Made by a program: the position numbers and the translations under genes. Of a stretch of DNA of 64,000 nucleotides, positions 42,675 through 52,528 are shown in pieces. Under the pieces are notes generated by a model. That model was given only the letters and a program-made list of their open reading frames with translations, had not been told where the DNA came from and ran no database searches. This DNA comes from Sanguibacter antarcticus (GTDB lineage: Bacteria > Actinomycetota > Actinomycetes > Actinomycetales > Cellulomonadaceae): contig NZ_PDJG01000001.1 of the NCBI RefSeq assembly GCF_002564005.1, positions 3,162,001-3,226,000 on the forward strand. Direction: 5' to 3'. Every line of letters begins with the position of its first letter. The stretch's first letter is position 1.

Positions 42675-43697
42675 ATGGCGATCGCAACCCCCGAGGTCTA
42701 CACCGAGATGATCGACCGCGCGCGCGCAGGCAAGTTTGCCTACCCCGCCGTGAACATCACGTCGTCGTCGACCATCACCGCCGCTCTCCAGGGCTTTGCT
42801 GAGGCCGAGAGCGACGGCATCATCCAGGTATCCGTCGGTGGCGCGGAGTACGCGTCCGGCTCGACGGTCAAGAACCGCGTCGCCGGTTCGCTCGCCCTCG
42901 CTGCGTACGCGCACGAGGTCGCGAAGGGCTACGGCATCACCGTCGCGATCCACACGGACCACTGCGCCAAGCAGAACCTCGACTCCTGGGTCCGCCCGCT
43001 CCTCGCCCTCGAGACCGAGCAGGTCAAGGCCGGCAAGCTCCCGACGTTCCAGTCCCACATGTGGGACGGCTCGACCGTGCCGCTCGAGGAGAACCTCCTC
43101 ATCGCCGAAGAGCTCCTCGAGCTCTCGGTCGCAGCCCACACCATCCTCGAGATCGAGGTGGGCGTCGTCGGCGGCGAGGAAGACGGCCACGAGGCCGAGA
43201 TCAACGAGAAGCTCTACACGACCGTCGAAGACGGCCTCGCGACCGTTCGCGCGCTCGGCACCGGCGAGAAGGGCCGCTACCTCACGGCTCTGACGTTCGG
43301 CAACGTGCACGGCGTCTACAAGCCCGGTGCCGTCAAGCTGCGCCCGGCCCTCCTCAAGGAGATCCAGGACGGCGTCGGTTCGGTCCTGGGCAAGGAGAAC
43401 CCGTTCGACCTCGTCTTCCACGGCGGGTCCGGCTCCACCGCTGAGGAGATCGCTGAGGCGGTCGACAACGGCGTCATCAAGATGAACGTCGACACCGACG
43501 CCCAGTACGCGTACACGCGTCCGGTCGCCGGCCACATGCTCGCGAACTACGACGGCGTCCTCAAGATCGACGGCGAGGTCGGCAACAAGAAGATGTACGA
43601 CCCCCGCGCCTGGGGCAAGGCCGCTGAGGCCGGCATGGCCCAGCGCGTCGTCGAGGCTGCGCAGCAGCTGCGGTCCGCTGGTCACTCCATCGGCTGA
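42675..43697 (+). CDS. fba: Class II fructose-bisphosphate aldolase
   Basis: The 340-residue zinc-dependent enzyme of glycolysis and gluconeogenesis splits fructose 1,6-bisphosphate. It has the class IIA pattern: FAYPAVNITSSSTITAAL, AIHTDHCAKQNLDSWV with zinc ligand His, EIEVGVVGGEEDGHEAEI, TFGNVHGVYKPGAVKL, VFHGGSGSTAEEIAEAVDNGVIKMNVDTD. The start ATG follows a CAGGAG site at 42663. A strong hairpin terminates the transcript. Codon use is strongly biased, as expected for a highly expressed gene. Confidence 0.97.
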   Translation: MAIATPEVYTEMIDRARAGKFAYPAVNITSSSTITAALQGFAEAESDGIIQVSVGGAEYASGSTVKNRVAGSLALAAYAHEVAKGYGITVAIHTDHCAKQNLDSWVRPLLALETEQVKAGKLPTFQSHMWDGSTVPLEENLLIAEELLELSVAAHTILEIEVGVVGGEEDGHEAEINEKLYTTVEDGLATVRALGTGEKGRYLTALTFGNVHGVYKPGAVKLRPALLKEIQDGVGSVLGKENPFDLVFHGGSGSTAEEIAEAVDNGVIKMNVDTDAQYAYTRPVAGHMLANYDGVLKIDGEVGNKKMYDPRAWGKAAEAGMAQRVVEAAQQLRSAGHSIG

Positions 43698-43710
43698 CAC
43701 GCACGCACGA

Positions 43711-43742
43711 CGAAGGCCCCGGCGATCTCGCCGGGGCCTTCG
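43711..43742 (+). terminator. Terminator of fba
   Basis: A near-perfect 14-bp stem (CGAAGGCCCCGGCG with its complement, ending at 43742) with a very small loop lies 14 nt after the stop codon. The position and strength make it the fba terminator, and it may also block read-through from the convergent STAS gene. Confidence 0.8.
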
Positions 43743-43793
43743 TCTGTGCTCAGGACGGTGTGCTGCAGGTGCGTCCGCCCGGTGCGGGCGGGG

Positions 43794-44282
43794 TCAGCCG
43801 ATCTCCGGGGTGGACGGCGCCCCGGTGCGTGCGGGCTCGAGGTCCGCGTCGAAGGTGGCTGCGGGGTCCGTGGGCTCGCTGTCTGCGTCGTCGTCGATCT
43901 GGAGAAGCTCGCCGATAGAGGTGACCTCGAGGAGGAACCGCACGGTCGGCGGGGTGCGGAGCATCCGTACCGGCCTGTCGCTGATCGCGGTGAGCCGGGC
44001 GAGGAACGCCACGCCGGTGGAGTCCATGAACGTCACGTGGTGCGCGTCGATCTCGACGGGCAGCCCAGCTTCTTGGACGTCCTGCGTGGCCTGGTGCAGG
44101 TCCGCGACGATGTCCGCGTCGATCTCGCCGGAGAGCAGGATGCGCGAGTGGGTGGCGCCCACGATCACGTGGACGGCTCCAGGTTCGCTCGCCCCGAGGC
44201 TCGCCAAGGGGGTGTCCACACGTGCCGCTTCGCCTGATGACTCAGGAGGCCTACCAGCGGTAGGGGTGTTAGCGTCGCCCAC
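43794..44282 (-). CDS. STAS-domain protein (anti-anti-sigma factor type)
   Basis: 162 residues. A STAS domain occupies about residues 40-130, with the phosphorylation-site region DAHHVTFMDSTGVAFLARL. The Ser-Thr pair in DSTG is the usual site used for partner switching. N- and C-terminal extensions of 38 and 30 residues are disordered and acidic. The GTG at 44282 is chosen because AAGGGAG precedes it. It is divergent from the PP2C-type phosphatase gene and probably a substrate or competitor in the same switch. Confidence 0.88.
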   Translation of the reverse strand: MGDANTPTAGRPPESSGEAARVDTPLASLGASEPGAVHVIVGATHSRILLSGEIDADIVADLHQATQDVQEAGLPVEIDAHHVTFMDSTGVAFLARLTAISDRPVRMLRTPPTVRFLLEVTSIGELLQIDDDADSEPTDPAATFDADLEPARTGAPSTPEIG

Positions 44283-44429
44283 GAAAGCTCCCTTCGACAG
44301 ATGATCATTGTGTCGTGGTGCGGGGACGTTGACTAGTGCGCCGTCTACCCCCGACGAGCTATCACCGGTGCGATGGCTCTCTGAGAGAGTAGTACCCCTG
44401 GAAGTTCCACTACGAACTGGAGGACGTGG

Positions 44430-46691
44430 GTGAGATCGTCGACGTCGGGCGTGGGGCGCGAGCACGGTGCCCTGGAGCCGGTCACGGATGCGTCGTTGTC
44501 TGGTCTGCGGGACCGTGCGATGGAGTCTGCAAGCCTTCCGGCCGTCCTGCTCGCTGTCGACCACGACCGGGCAGTGATCGTCTGGGCCAACACGGCTCTC
44601 GCGCGCCTGACCGGCCTGGACGCTGACGCGATCGTCGGCGAGCCGTTGACGGTCCTCGACCCGCCAGGTGCCGTCCCGGTCGACCGTGCAGCCCTCGAGG
44701 AGCGCCTGGCGCTGGAGGGCTCCGTGACCTGGCGGTCCCCAGGGACACGGGCTGACGGGACCTCGCTGTGGCTCGAGTACACGATGTCTGTCGTCCCGTC
44801 CGCCGACGGGGTCGCGAACGGTGACGCCTGCCCCGGATCGCAGGACGCCGACCACGTGACCCACCGGTCGTGCTTCGTCGCCGATGTCACGCGTCAGGTC
44901 CGCGAGTGTGAGGAGCAGCGACGCTCGTTCGCTGTCGAGCACGATGCCCGCACGACGCTCGACACGATCTCCCTCGTCTCCGACCTCCTGACCGATCTCG
45001 ACTACCCGCAGGTCCTGCGCGAGATCGCGACGATCCTCGAGCGTGGCGTCGTCGGCTGGGCGGGGTTCTTCCTCGACGACGGTGGGCTGCGCTTCGCCGA
45101 GGGCATCAACGCGCACTCGGTGACCACCCGTGGCGCCCACCGGATCGCACGCGAGACCGGCGTGGAGATGGACGCGCTGGGCGACGCCCGCGCACCGGGC
45201 GCGAGCACGTCCCTCGAGCACGCCGCCACCACCTTCATCGACCCGCTGCGTGACCTCCTCGACGGCCTCATCACCGGACCCATCAGCTTTCAGCTGCGCA
45301 CCGACTACCCCGTGGGGACCGTCGCGCGCTGGTTGGCACGCTCCGTGCGAGACAAGATGGACGTCGCGCACGACGCGGGCGAGACCGAGCCGTTCGTCGT
45401 CGTCAGCGCTGTGTCCGGTCGACGTCGGGTGCTCGGGATCCTCGTGACGAGCCAGCAGGACCAATCGAGCGCGGGGCTGGACGGGGCCACGACGACGCTC
45501 CTCGACCTCGTCTCGCGCCGGGTGGGCATGGCGATCGACAACGTGCGGCTCTACGCTCGCGAGCACCAGCTCGCCGAGACCCTCCAGCGCGCCATGCTCC
45601 CGGAGCAGGTCGAGATCCCGGGCCTGGACGTGTGGACGTTCTACGCCCCGACGTCCGAGCACGCGCAGGTCGGCGGCGACTGGTACGACGTCCTGCAGAT
45701 CAACGACGGGGTCGCCGGCCTCGTCATCGGTGACGTCGTGGGTCACGACATCGAGGCCGCTGCCGCCATGGGCCAGCTGCGGTCCGTCGTGCGGTCGTAC
45801 GCGTTCGAGCTCACCTCGCCCGGGACGGTCCTCGAGCGGGTCGACCAGCTGCTCGTCGGCATGCGGATCCCGCGCTCGGCGAGCCTCGTGTACGCGACGT
45901 TGCGCCAGGCTGACGAGTCCAGCTGGGAGATCCAGTACTCGCGAGCGGGGCACCTCCCGCCCCTGCTCGTCCGTGACGGCCAGGTCCACCAGCTGAGCGG
46001 AGCCGGGGGCGCTCTCATCGGGTTCGGCTCACGGTCGCGTGCGACGGCGACGGAGACGCTGGTGCCGGGCGACGCGCTGATCTTCTACACGGACGGGCTC
46101 ATCGAGCGTCGCGACCGTTCCTTGCGCGACGGGCTGGCGGCGCTCGTCGAGGCCTCGGAGCGGGTGACCGCGATGGATGCCGCAGGGATCGGCGAGGAGC
46201 TCCTCGCGCGGCTGGCCGACGCGCCGGAGGACGACGTCGCCGTCGTCGTCGTGCGCGTCCCTGATCCTGGAGCAGACACCTCGGCGTCGACGTTGAGCCC
46301 TCGGTCTCGCCGGTGGTTGCTCCCGAGCGAGCCGGCGTCGATCGGCCGGGCTCGCCACGCGGTCCTGCGCACGTGCCAGGTGTGGGAGATCCGCGACGTC
46401 GCGAATGCCGAGCTCGTGGTGTCCGAGCTCGTCGCGAACGCCGTGCTGCACGGGTGGGGGCACATCGCGCTGCGGTTGTTCGACACCGGAGACGGTCTGC
46501 GCATCGAGGTCGAAGACTCCAACCCGTCACCACCCGTCACGACCGACGGGCACGCCAACCGCATGGGCGGCTACGGCATGCAGATCGTCGAGCGCCTCGC
46601 GGACTGGGGGTGGCGGCCGAGCGGCACGGGCAAGCTCGTCTGGGCGAAGGTGCGGGAGAGCGGCGCACGGTCGGCGCGGTCGCGCACCTAG
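44430..46691 (+). CDS. PAS-GAF-PP2C phosphatase fused to an anti-sigma-type histidine-kinase-like ATPase
   Basis: 753 residues. In order: a PAS domain (about 30-150; VIVWANTALARLTGLDADAIVGEPLTVLDP), a GAF-like domain (about 175-385), a SpoIIE/RsbU PP2C phosphatase (about 395-615) with VGGDWYDVLQINDGVAGLVIGDVVGHDIEAA and FYTDGLIERRDRSL, and an RsbW-like ATPase (about 640-745) with ELVVSELVANAVLHGWG and NRMGGYGMQIVERLADWG. It thus joins both activities of a partner switch: dephosphorylating STAS proteins and phosphorylating them or holding a sigma factor. The GTG start has GGAGG. It is flanked by two STAS genes. Confidence 0.92.
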   Translation: MRSSTSGVGREHGALEPVTDASLSGLRDRAMESASLPAVLLAVDHDRAVIVWANTALARLTGLDADAIVGEPLTVLDPPGAVPVDRAALEERLALEGSVTWRSPGTRADGTSLWLEYTMSVVPSADGVANGDACPGSQDADHVTHRSCFVADVTRQVRECEEQRRSFAVEHDARTTLDTISLVSDLLTDLDYPQVLREIATILERGVVGWAGFFLDDGGLRFAEGINAHSVTTRGAHRIARETGVEMDALGDARAPGASTSLEHAATTFIDPLRDLLDGLITGPISFQLRTDYPVGTVARWLARSVRDKMDVAHDAGETEPFVVVSAVSGRRRVLGILVTSQQDQSSAGLDGATTTLLDLVSRRVGMAIDNVRLYAREHQLAETLQRAMLPEQVEIPGLDVWTFYAPTSEHAQVGGDWYDVLQINDGVAGLVIGDVVGHDIEAAAAMGQLRSVVRSYAFELTSPGTVLERVDQLLVGMRIPRSASLVYATLRQADESSWEIQYSRAGHLPPLLVRDGQVHQLSGAGGALIGFGSRSRATATETLVPGDALIFYTDGLIERRDRSLRDGLAALVEASERVTAMDAAGIGEELLARLADAPEDDVAVVVVRVPDPGADTSASTLSPRSRRWLLPSEPASIGRARHAVLRTCQVWEIRDVANAELVVSELVANAVLHGWGHIALRLFDTGDGLRIEVEDSNPSPPVTTDGHANRMGGYGMQIVERLADWGWRPSGTGKLVWAKVRESGARSARSRT

Positions 46692-46735
46692 CGGTCGCGC
46701 ACCTAGCGGTCGCGCACCTAGCGGTCGCGCACCTG
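46676..46735 (+). repeat. Four 15-bp tandem repeats carrying successive in-frame stop codons
   Basis: GCGGTCGCGCACCTA is repeated at 46676-46690, 46691-46705 and 46706-46720, with a fourth copy (46721-46735) whose last base is G. The unit is a multiple of three, so TAG recurs in frame at 46689, 46704 and 46719. The last copy reads TGG instead. Confidence 0.92.
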
Positions 46736-46797
46736 GCGGGAGCAGCGGGTCTTGCGTGGTCCGTCGACGCGCGGGTTCCGTCGACCTGGACGCTGGG

Positions 46798-47157
46798 CTA
46801 GACGCTGGGGACGAGCGGCACGCCCGTCGCTGGTGTGACCGGGTTGCACTCGTGCTCTGGGTCGATGCGGAAGAGGTCCAGCGCACCGCACACCTCGAGG
46901 ACGAAGAGGTCACGGTCGTCGCACCCGCGCAGGACGGTGGCGCCGCCGCGCTTGCGGCCGGCGTCGGCGAGCGAGATGAGGAACGCAGCCCCGGTCGAGT
47001 CCATGAACGTCACCCGGCACATGTCGATGACGAGGAGCTGACGGCGGAGCCCGACGACGCGTGCGGTGAGCTCAGGGAACTGGTCACGTTCGGCGAGGTC
47101 GAGATCACCTGCGATGACGAGCGTTGTCGTCGCGGGCGATGTAGCGATCTCGATCAT
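46798..47157 (-). CDS. STAS-domain anti-anti-sigma factor
   Basis: 119 residues, nearly all a STAS domain: TTLVIAGDLDLAERDQFPEL, LLVIDMCRVTFMDSTGAAFLISLADAGRKRG and GALDLFRIDPEHECNP. The phospho-acceptor Ser/Thr in DSTG is conserved. This is the usual length for RsbV/SpoIIAA-type antagonists. It converges on the PP2C gene and is the likely partner of its phosphatase and ATPase domains. A TAGAGT box 6 nt before the ATG on the minus strand indicates leaderless transcription. Confidence 0.9.
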   Translation of the reverse strand: MIEIATSPATTTLVIAGDLDLAERDQFPELTARVVGLRRQLLVIDMCRVTFMDSTGAAFLISLADAGRKRGGATVLRGCDDRDLFVLEVCGALDLFRIDPEHECNPVTPATGVPLVPSV

Positions 47158-47217
47158 GGGTCGACTCTAGCCACGCGGCCGCACGCGTGCACAACTGCGC
47201 GGGGCAGAATGGGGAGC

Positions 47218-47682
47218 ATGAGCCACGAAGCGAGCCCCGCCACGCCCACCCCGCCGCGCCCGACGGTCAACCTGCTCGACGGCCCGCCGCCTACACGCCT
47301 CGGCGCCGACCACCCTGACGTCGCCGCCCGCGCCGAGGTCGAGGGCGGACGCGCTGTCGCCCTCGTCGCACGCGACTACCCGGCGTCGTCCTACGTCTGG
47401 GCGCTGCTCGCCGAGGGCGCCCTCGACCGCGGCGACGAGGTCACGGCCTACGCGTTCGCGCGGACCGGGTACCACCGCGGGCTCGACTCCCTGCGCAAGG
47501 CCGGCTGGCGCGGCCACGGGCCTGTGCCGGCCGACCACCAGGCCAACCAGGGCTTCCTCCGGGCGCTCCTCGCGCTCGCCGAGTCGGCCGAGCAGATCGG
47601 CGAGACCGAGGAGGCGACGCGCTGCACGACGTTCCTTCTCGACGCCGGGACGTCCCCGGACGAGGTCGCGTCGCTGCGTTGA
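47218..47682 (+). CDS. DUF3151 protein
   Basis: 154 residues with the actinobacterial DUF3151 pattern: TVNLLDGPPPTRLGADHPDVAARAEVEGG, SSYVWALLAEGALDRGDEVTAYAFARTGYHRGLDSLRKAGWRGHGPVPADHQANQGFLRALLALAESAEQIGE. It appears to be an all-helical TPR-like soluble protein. No function is known, but the gene is characteristically next to purA or fba in this phylum. The ATG at 47218 has a GGGGAG site; an ATG three codons earlier is a weaker choice. Confidence 0.88.
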   Translation: MSHEASPATPTPPRPTVNLLDGPPPTRLGADHPDVAARAEVEGGRAVALVARDYPASSYVWALLAEGALDRGDEVTAYAFARTGYHRGLDSLRKAGWRGHGPVPADHQANQGFLRALLALAESAEQIGETEEATRCTTFLLDAGTSPDEVASLR

Positions 47683-47790
47683 GAGCCGACAACCGGTAAA
47701 CTCGTCGGGGACATCGGGTTCACTGCCGCCCGGAGGCCCGGAGCGCCCCGCGATGTCGACGCGGGCTGCCGCCCCAGACAGGCAGCTTGA

Positions 47791-49089
<1,299 letters not shown>

Positions 49090-49185
49090 GGTTCGTCGCA
49101 GGCGCCGCGGGACCCCGCGGCGCCGCACGGCGTCCCCTTGTGGACGTCGGCCCCGGGACGCGTCCTCGCCGATAGACTCGCGTCC

Positions 49186-50496
49186 GTGAAGATCCTCGTC
49201 ATCGGTTCTGGTGCCCGTGAGCACGCCATCGTCCATTCGCTCGCGCAGGAGACGGCTGACGGGGGAGGGCACGAGCTGCACGCCGCCCCCGGAAACCCAG
49301 GGATCGGCGCCCTCGCGACCCTGCACCCTGTCGACGCGCTCGACAACGTCGCCGTGACCGAGCTCGCGCAGAGCGTGGGCGCCGAGCTCGTGATCATCGG
49401 GCCCGAGGCGCCCCTGGTCGCCGGCGTCGCGAACGCGGTGCGGTCGGCGGGCATCCCGGTGTTCGGCCCGAGCGCCGACGCCGCCCGGCTCGAGGGCTCG
49501 AAGGCCTTCGCCAAGGACGTCATGGCGGCAGCCGAGGTGCCGACCGCGATGGCGCACGTGTGCTCGACCATCGACCAGGTGGGCGACGCGCTCGATGCGT
49601 TCGGCCCGCCGTACGTCGTCAAGGACGACGGGCTCGCTGCAGGCAAGGGCGTCGTCGTCACCGACGTGCGGCTCGACGCGATCCGTCACGCCCAGGCGTG
49701 CTTCGCGAACCCTGACCGCGGCGGCGACCCCCGCGTGGTCATCGAGGAGTTCCTCGACGGCCCGGAGGTCTCGCTCTTCTGCATCAGCGACGGGACGACC
49801 GTGGTCCCGCTCGCTCCCGCGCAGGACTTCAAGCGCGCGTTCGACGGCGACGCAGGACCCAACACCGGCGGCATGGGGGCGTACAGCCCTCTTCCGTGGG
49901 CGCCCGAGGGCCTCGTCGACGAGGTCGTCGCCCGGGTTGCGCAGCCGACGATCGACGAGATGCGTGCGCGAGGCATCCCGTTCGTCGGTGTTCTCTACGT
50001 GGGGCTCGCCCTGACGAGCCGGGGGACGAGGGTCATCGAGTTCAACGCCCGGTTCGGCGATCCGGAGACGCAGGTGGTCCTCGCGCGGCTCGAGTCGCCG
50101 TTGTCGACCCTGCTGCTCGCGGCCGCGACCGGGACGCTCGTCGACGCACCGCACCTGCGATGGCGCGACGAGGCCGCGGTCACGGTCGTGATCGCCGCGG
50201 ACGGGTACCCGGCAGCCCCGGTGTCCGGCGGTGCGATCACCGGTGTGCGTGACGCGGAGTCGCTGCCGGGCGTCCACGTCATGCACGCGGGGACGGCCGA
50301 GGACGGTGAGGGCGGCCTCGTCGCGGCCGGAGGCCGGGTCTTGTCCGTCGTCGGGGTCGGCGAGGACCTGCGTGCGGCGCGCCGGGCGACCTATGCGGGT
50401 ATCGACTTGATCACGCTCCCGGGCTCGCACCACCGCACGGACATCGCAGCGAAGGTCGTCGCGGCAGACGCAGCCGACGCGGCGGATGCATCGTGA
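49186..50496 (+). CDS. purD: Phosphoribosylamine-glycine ligase
   Basis: 436 residues, ATP-grasp enzyme joining glycine to phosphoribosylamine. Motifs: KILVIGSGAREHAIVHSL, HAAPGNPGIGALA, IIGPEAPLVAGVANAVR, FGPPYVVKDDGLAAGKGVVV, GPNTGGMGAYSPLPW and EFNARFGDPETQVVLARLESPLSTLLLA. The GTG at 49186 is preferred because a TAGACT box ends 7 nt before it (leaderless) and it fits the family start. It overlaps purC by 4 nt. Confidence 0.95.
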   Translation: MKILVIGSGAREHAIVHSLAQETADGGGHELHAAPGNPGIGALATLHPVDALDNVAVTELAQSVGAELVIIGPEAPLVAGVANAVRSAGIPVFGPSADAARLEGSKAFAKDVMAAAEVPTAMAHVCSTIDQVGDALDAFGPPYVVKDDGLAAGKGVVVTDVRLDAIRHAQACFANPDRGGDPRVVIEEFLDGPEVSLFCISDGTTVVPLAPAQDFKRAFDGDAGPNTGGMGAYSPLPWAPEGLVDEVVARVAQPTIDEMRARGIPFVGVLYVGLALTSRGTRVIEFNARFGDPETQVVLARLESPLSTLLLAAATGTLVDAPHLRWRDEAAVTVVIAADGYPAAPVSGGAITGVRDAESLPGVHVMHAGTAEDGEGGLVAAGGRVLSVVGVGEDLRAARRATYAGIDLITLPGSHHRTDIAAKVVAADAADAADAS

Positions 50497-51449
50497 GCGA
50501 GCGCAGCACGGGCTTCGAGACGTCGAGCCTCGACCTGCCGGGATGGCGTCACGTCTACTCGGGGAAGGTGCGCGACCTCTACGAGCCGGACCTGTCGCAC
50601 CTCGGCGGTGCGCACCCGCTCGGGGACGTGGTGCTCGTCGTCGCGTCTGACCGGGTGAGCGCCTACGACCACGTCCTCGACCCAGGGATCCCTGACAAGG
50701 GGACCGTCCTCACGCAGCTGAGCCTCTGGTGGTTCGAGCAGCTCGGCGACCTCGTGGACAACCACGTGGTGAGCACCGAGCCGTCGGCGATGCCGGGCGA
50801 CGGGCTCGTGCCGGACGCGGTCGTGGGGCGTGCCATGGTCTGCCGCCGGCTCGAGATGTTCCCGGTCGAGTGCGTCGTCCGCGGCTACCTCACCGGGTCC
50901 GGGCTCGCGGAGTACCGCGAGAGCGGTTCCGTCTGCGGTGTCCCGCTGCCCGACGGGCTCGTCGACGGCTCGCGCCTGCCGGAGCCGATCTTCACACCGG
51001 CGACCAAGGCGGAGGTGGGAGAGCACGACGAGAACGTGAGCTTCGAGGTCGTCGTCGGGCAGATCGGGCTCGACGCCGCGACGCGCCTGCGCGAGCTGAC
51101 CCTGGCCGTGTATGCGCGCGCCGAGGCTGTCGCCCGGGAGCGTGGAGTCATCCTTGCGGACACCAAGCTCGAGTTCGGCACCGATCCGGTGACCGGCGCG
51201 ATCGTTCTCGGCGACGAGGTCCTCACACCCGACTCGTCGCGGTTCTGGGCGGTCGAGGGCTGGGAGCCCGGACGGGCACAGCCGAGCTTCGACAAGCAGC
51301 CGATCCGCGACTGGCTCGTGTCCCCAGCCTCCGGCTGGGACCGTGCGGGAGAGTCCGCACCGCCTGCGCTCACGGACGAGGTCGTCGCGGCGACCCGCTT
51401 GCGGTATCTCGAGGCCTACCGGCTGCTGACGGGTACCGATCTCGCCTGA
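50493..51449 (+). CDS. purC: SAICAR synthetase
   Basis: 318 residues, the plant/actinobacterial long form. It couples aspartate to CAIR in purine synthesis. Motifs: SGKVRDLYEP, VVASDRVSAYDHVLDPGIPDKGTVLTQLSLWWFE, CRRLEMFPVECVVRGYLTGSGLAEYRESGSVCG, GVILADTKLEFG and DEVLTPDSSRFW. The GTG overlaps the purD stop (GTGA). The usual downstream partners purS-purQ-purL are not adjacent: purS begins 12.5 kb away at the right edge. Confidence 0.96.
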   Translation: MSERSTGFETSSLDLPGWRHVYSGKVRDLYEPDLSHLGGAHPLGDVVLVVASDRVSAYDHVLDPGIPDKGTVLTQLSLWWFEQLGDLVDNHVVSTEPSAMPGDGLVPDAVVGRAMVCRRLEMFPVECVVRGYLTGSGLAEYRESGSVCGVPLPDGLVDGSRLPEPIFTPATKAEVGEHDENVSFEVVVGQIGLDAATRLRELTLAVYARAEAVARERGVILADTKLEFGTDPVTGAIVLGDEVLTPDSSRFWAVEGWEPGRAQPSFDKQPIRDWLVSPASGWDRAGESAPPALTDEVVAATRLRYLEAYRLLTGTDLA

Positions 51450-51472
51450 CCCCTTGCGCGCATGGGTCGTCT

Positions 51473-51488
51473 GACGATATATATCGTC
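51473..51488. promoter_or_regulatory. Palindromic operator/-10 of the padR gene
   Basis: GACGATATATATCGTC is a perfect 16-bp palindrome ending 1 nt before the PadR start codon. Its centre supplies a TATATA -10 box (51478-51483), with a possible TTGCGC -35 at 51454-51459. The regulator very likely binds here to repress itself, and the mRNA is predicted to be leaderless. Confidence 0.75.
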
Positions 51489-51489
51489 T

Positions 51490-51879
51490 ATGGCAACCCC
51501 GTTCCGCACGACCCGGCAGAGCTACCTCATCCTGCTCGCGCTCGCAGGGCAGGAGAGACAGCACGGGTACGCCGTCATCAAGCTCGTCTCCGACCTCTCC
51601 GACGGCGAGGTGACCCTCGGCGCCGGCACGCTCTACGGAAACATCGACCGCCTCCTCGACGCAGGCCTCGTCGAGACCGCAGGCGAAGAGGTGGTCGGCG
51701 GGCGGCAGCGCCGGTACTACCGGGCGACCGCCGAGGGGGCGGCACTGGCGCTCGAGGAGACGCAGCGGCTGGCCGCGCTCGCGGCCCGCGCCGAGACGAT
51801 CCTCGGCGCACGGCCCGTGACCACGCCGGTCGCGCGACCGTGGACCGGGGCTGCTGGACCTGCGCTGGGGAGCCTCTGA
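51490..51879 (+). CDS. PadR-family transcriptional regulator
   Basis: 129 residues. The PadR winged helix covers about 10-90: SYLILLALAGQERQHGYAVIKLVSDLSDGEVTLGAGTLYGNIDRLLDAGLVETAGEEVVGGRQRRYYRATAEGAALALEE. The C-terminal helix is short, as in subfamily 2. It is autoregulated through the palindrome on its start. The next gene overlaps its stop (TGATG), a common PadR arrangement with a membrane protein. The inducing signal is unknown. Confidence 0.9.
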   Translation: MATPFRTTRQSYLILLALAGQERQHGYAVIKLVSDLSDGEVTLGAGTLYGNIDRLLDAGLVETAGEEVVGGRQRRYYRATAEGAALALEETQRLAALAARAETILGARPVTTPVARPWTGAAGPALGSL

Positions 51880-52457
51880 TGACCCGCCGAGCAGGAGCGC
51901 CGAGCGACGCCGAGGCCCTCGAGCGCTCGACCCGCTCCTGGATGCGCGCCTACCCGCGCCGCTGGCGCGCGGCCTTCGGAGACGACCTCGTCGGCATCCA
52001 GGCTGACGTCGCGCGACCGGGAGCCCGGCGCGTCCCCGCCCGGGAGGCGGCAGCGATCGTCCGGTCCGGCTGGCTGCTGCGGCTGCGGGAGCACCCACCG
52101 CTGCTGCCCTGGCTCGGCTACCGGCTCCTCGATCGACCGCTCCCGCCGCGGTACGCACACTGGGCGGCCGACGACATCCTTGGTGCGCTCTGGTTCGCGC
52201 GATGGATGATAGGGCCCACGTGCATCATGCTGGTCATCACCTGGCTCGGGAGCAGTGACCGCGGTGACTCGCTCGTTTCTCCCGCGGTCGTCGGGGTGCT
52301 CATCGGCGCGGGGATCGGGTGCCTCCTCACCGCTGGACCGCTCGGCACCGGGAAGAGGCGAAAGGGCTGGCAGCGGCACGTCTCCGACGAGGTTCCGTTC
52401 AGCCTCTTGTCTCGGAACGACAAGCGGCGTGCCGTCCGAGACGAGAGGACAGCCTGA
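51879..52457 (+). CDS. Membrane protein co-encoded with PadR
   Basis: 192 residues. A basic, Arg/Trp-rich N-terminal half (ERSTRSWMRAYPRRWRAAFGDDLVGIQADVARPG) resembles PadR-linked proteins that open with an RxYPxxWRxxxG segment. Two membrane helices lie about 108-127 and 135-155, followed by a basic tail. It is translationally coupled to padR, which probably controls it. No enzyme motif is seen; an envelope-stress or drug-response role is a guess. Confidence 0.78.
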   Translation: MTRRAGAPSDAEALERSTRSWMRAYPRRWRAAFGDDLVGIQADVARPGARRVPAREAAAIVRSGWLLRLREHPPLLPWLGYRLLDRPLPPRYAHWAADDILGALWFARWMIGPTCIMLVITWLGSSDRGDSLVSPAVVGVLIGAGIGCLLTAGPLGTGKRRKGWQRHVSDEVPFSLLSRNDKRRAVRDERTA

Positions 52458-52528
52458 AGGCTGCGACTCCGTCTCGATCAGCGGCGAACGACATGCTTGC
52501 CGTCGCGCGCACCCCTATCCTCGACTGC

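Noticed and set aside
46676..46735. CRISPR array
   Set aside because: The 15-bp units are directly adjacent without spacers, and no cas gene is present; it is a simple tandem repeat. No other CRISPR-like pattern was seen.
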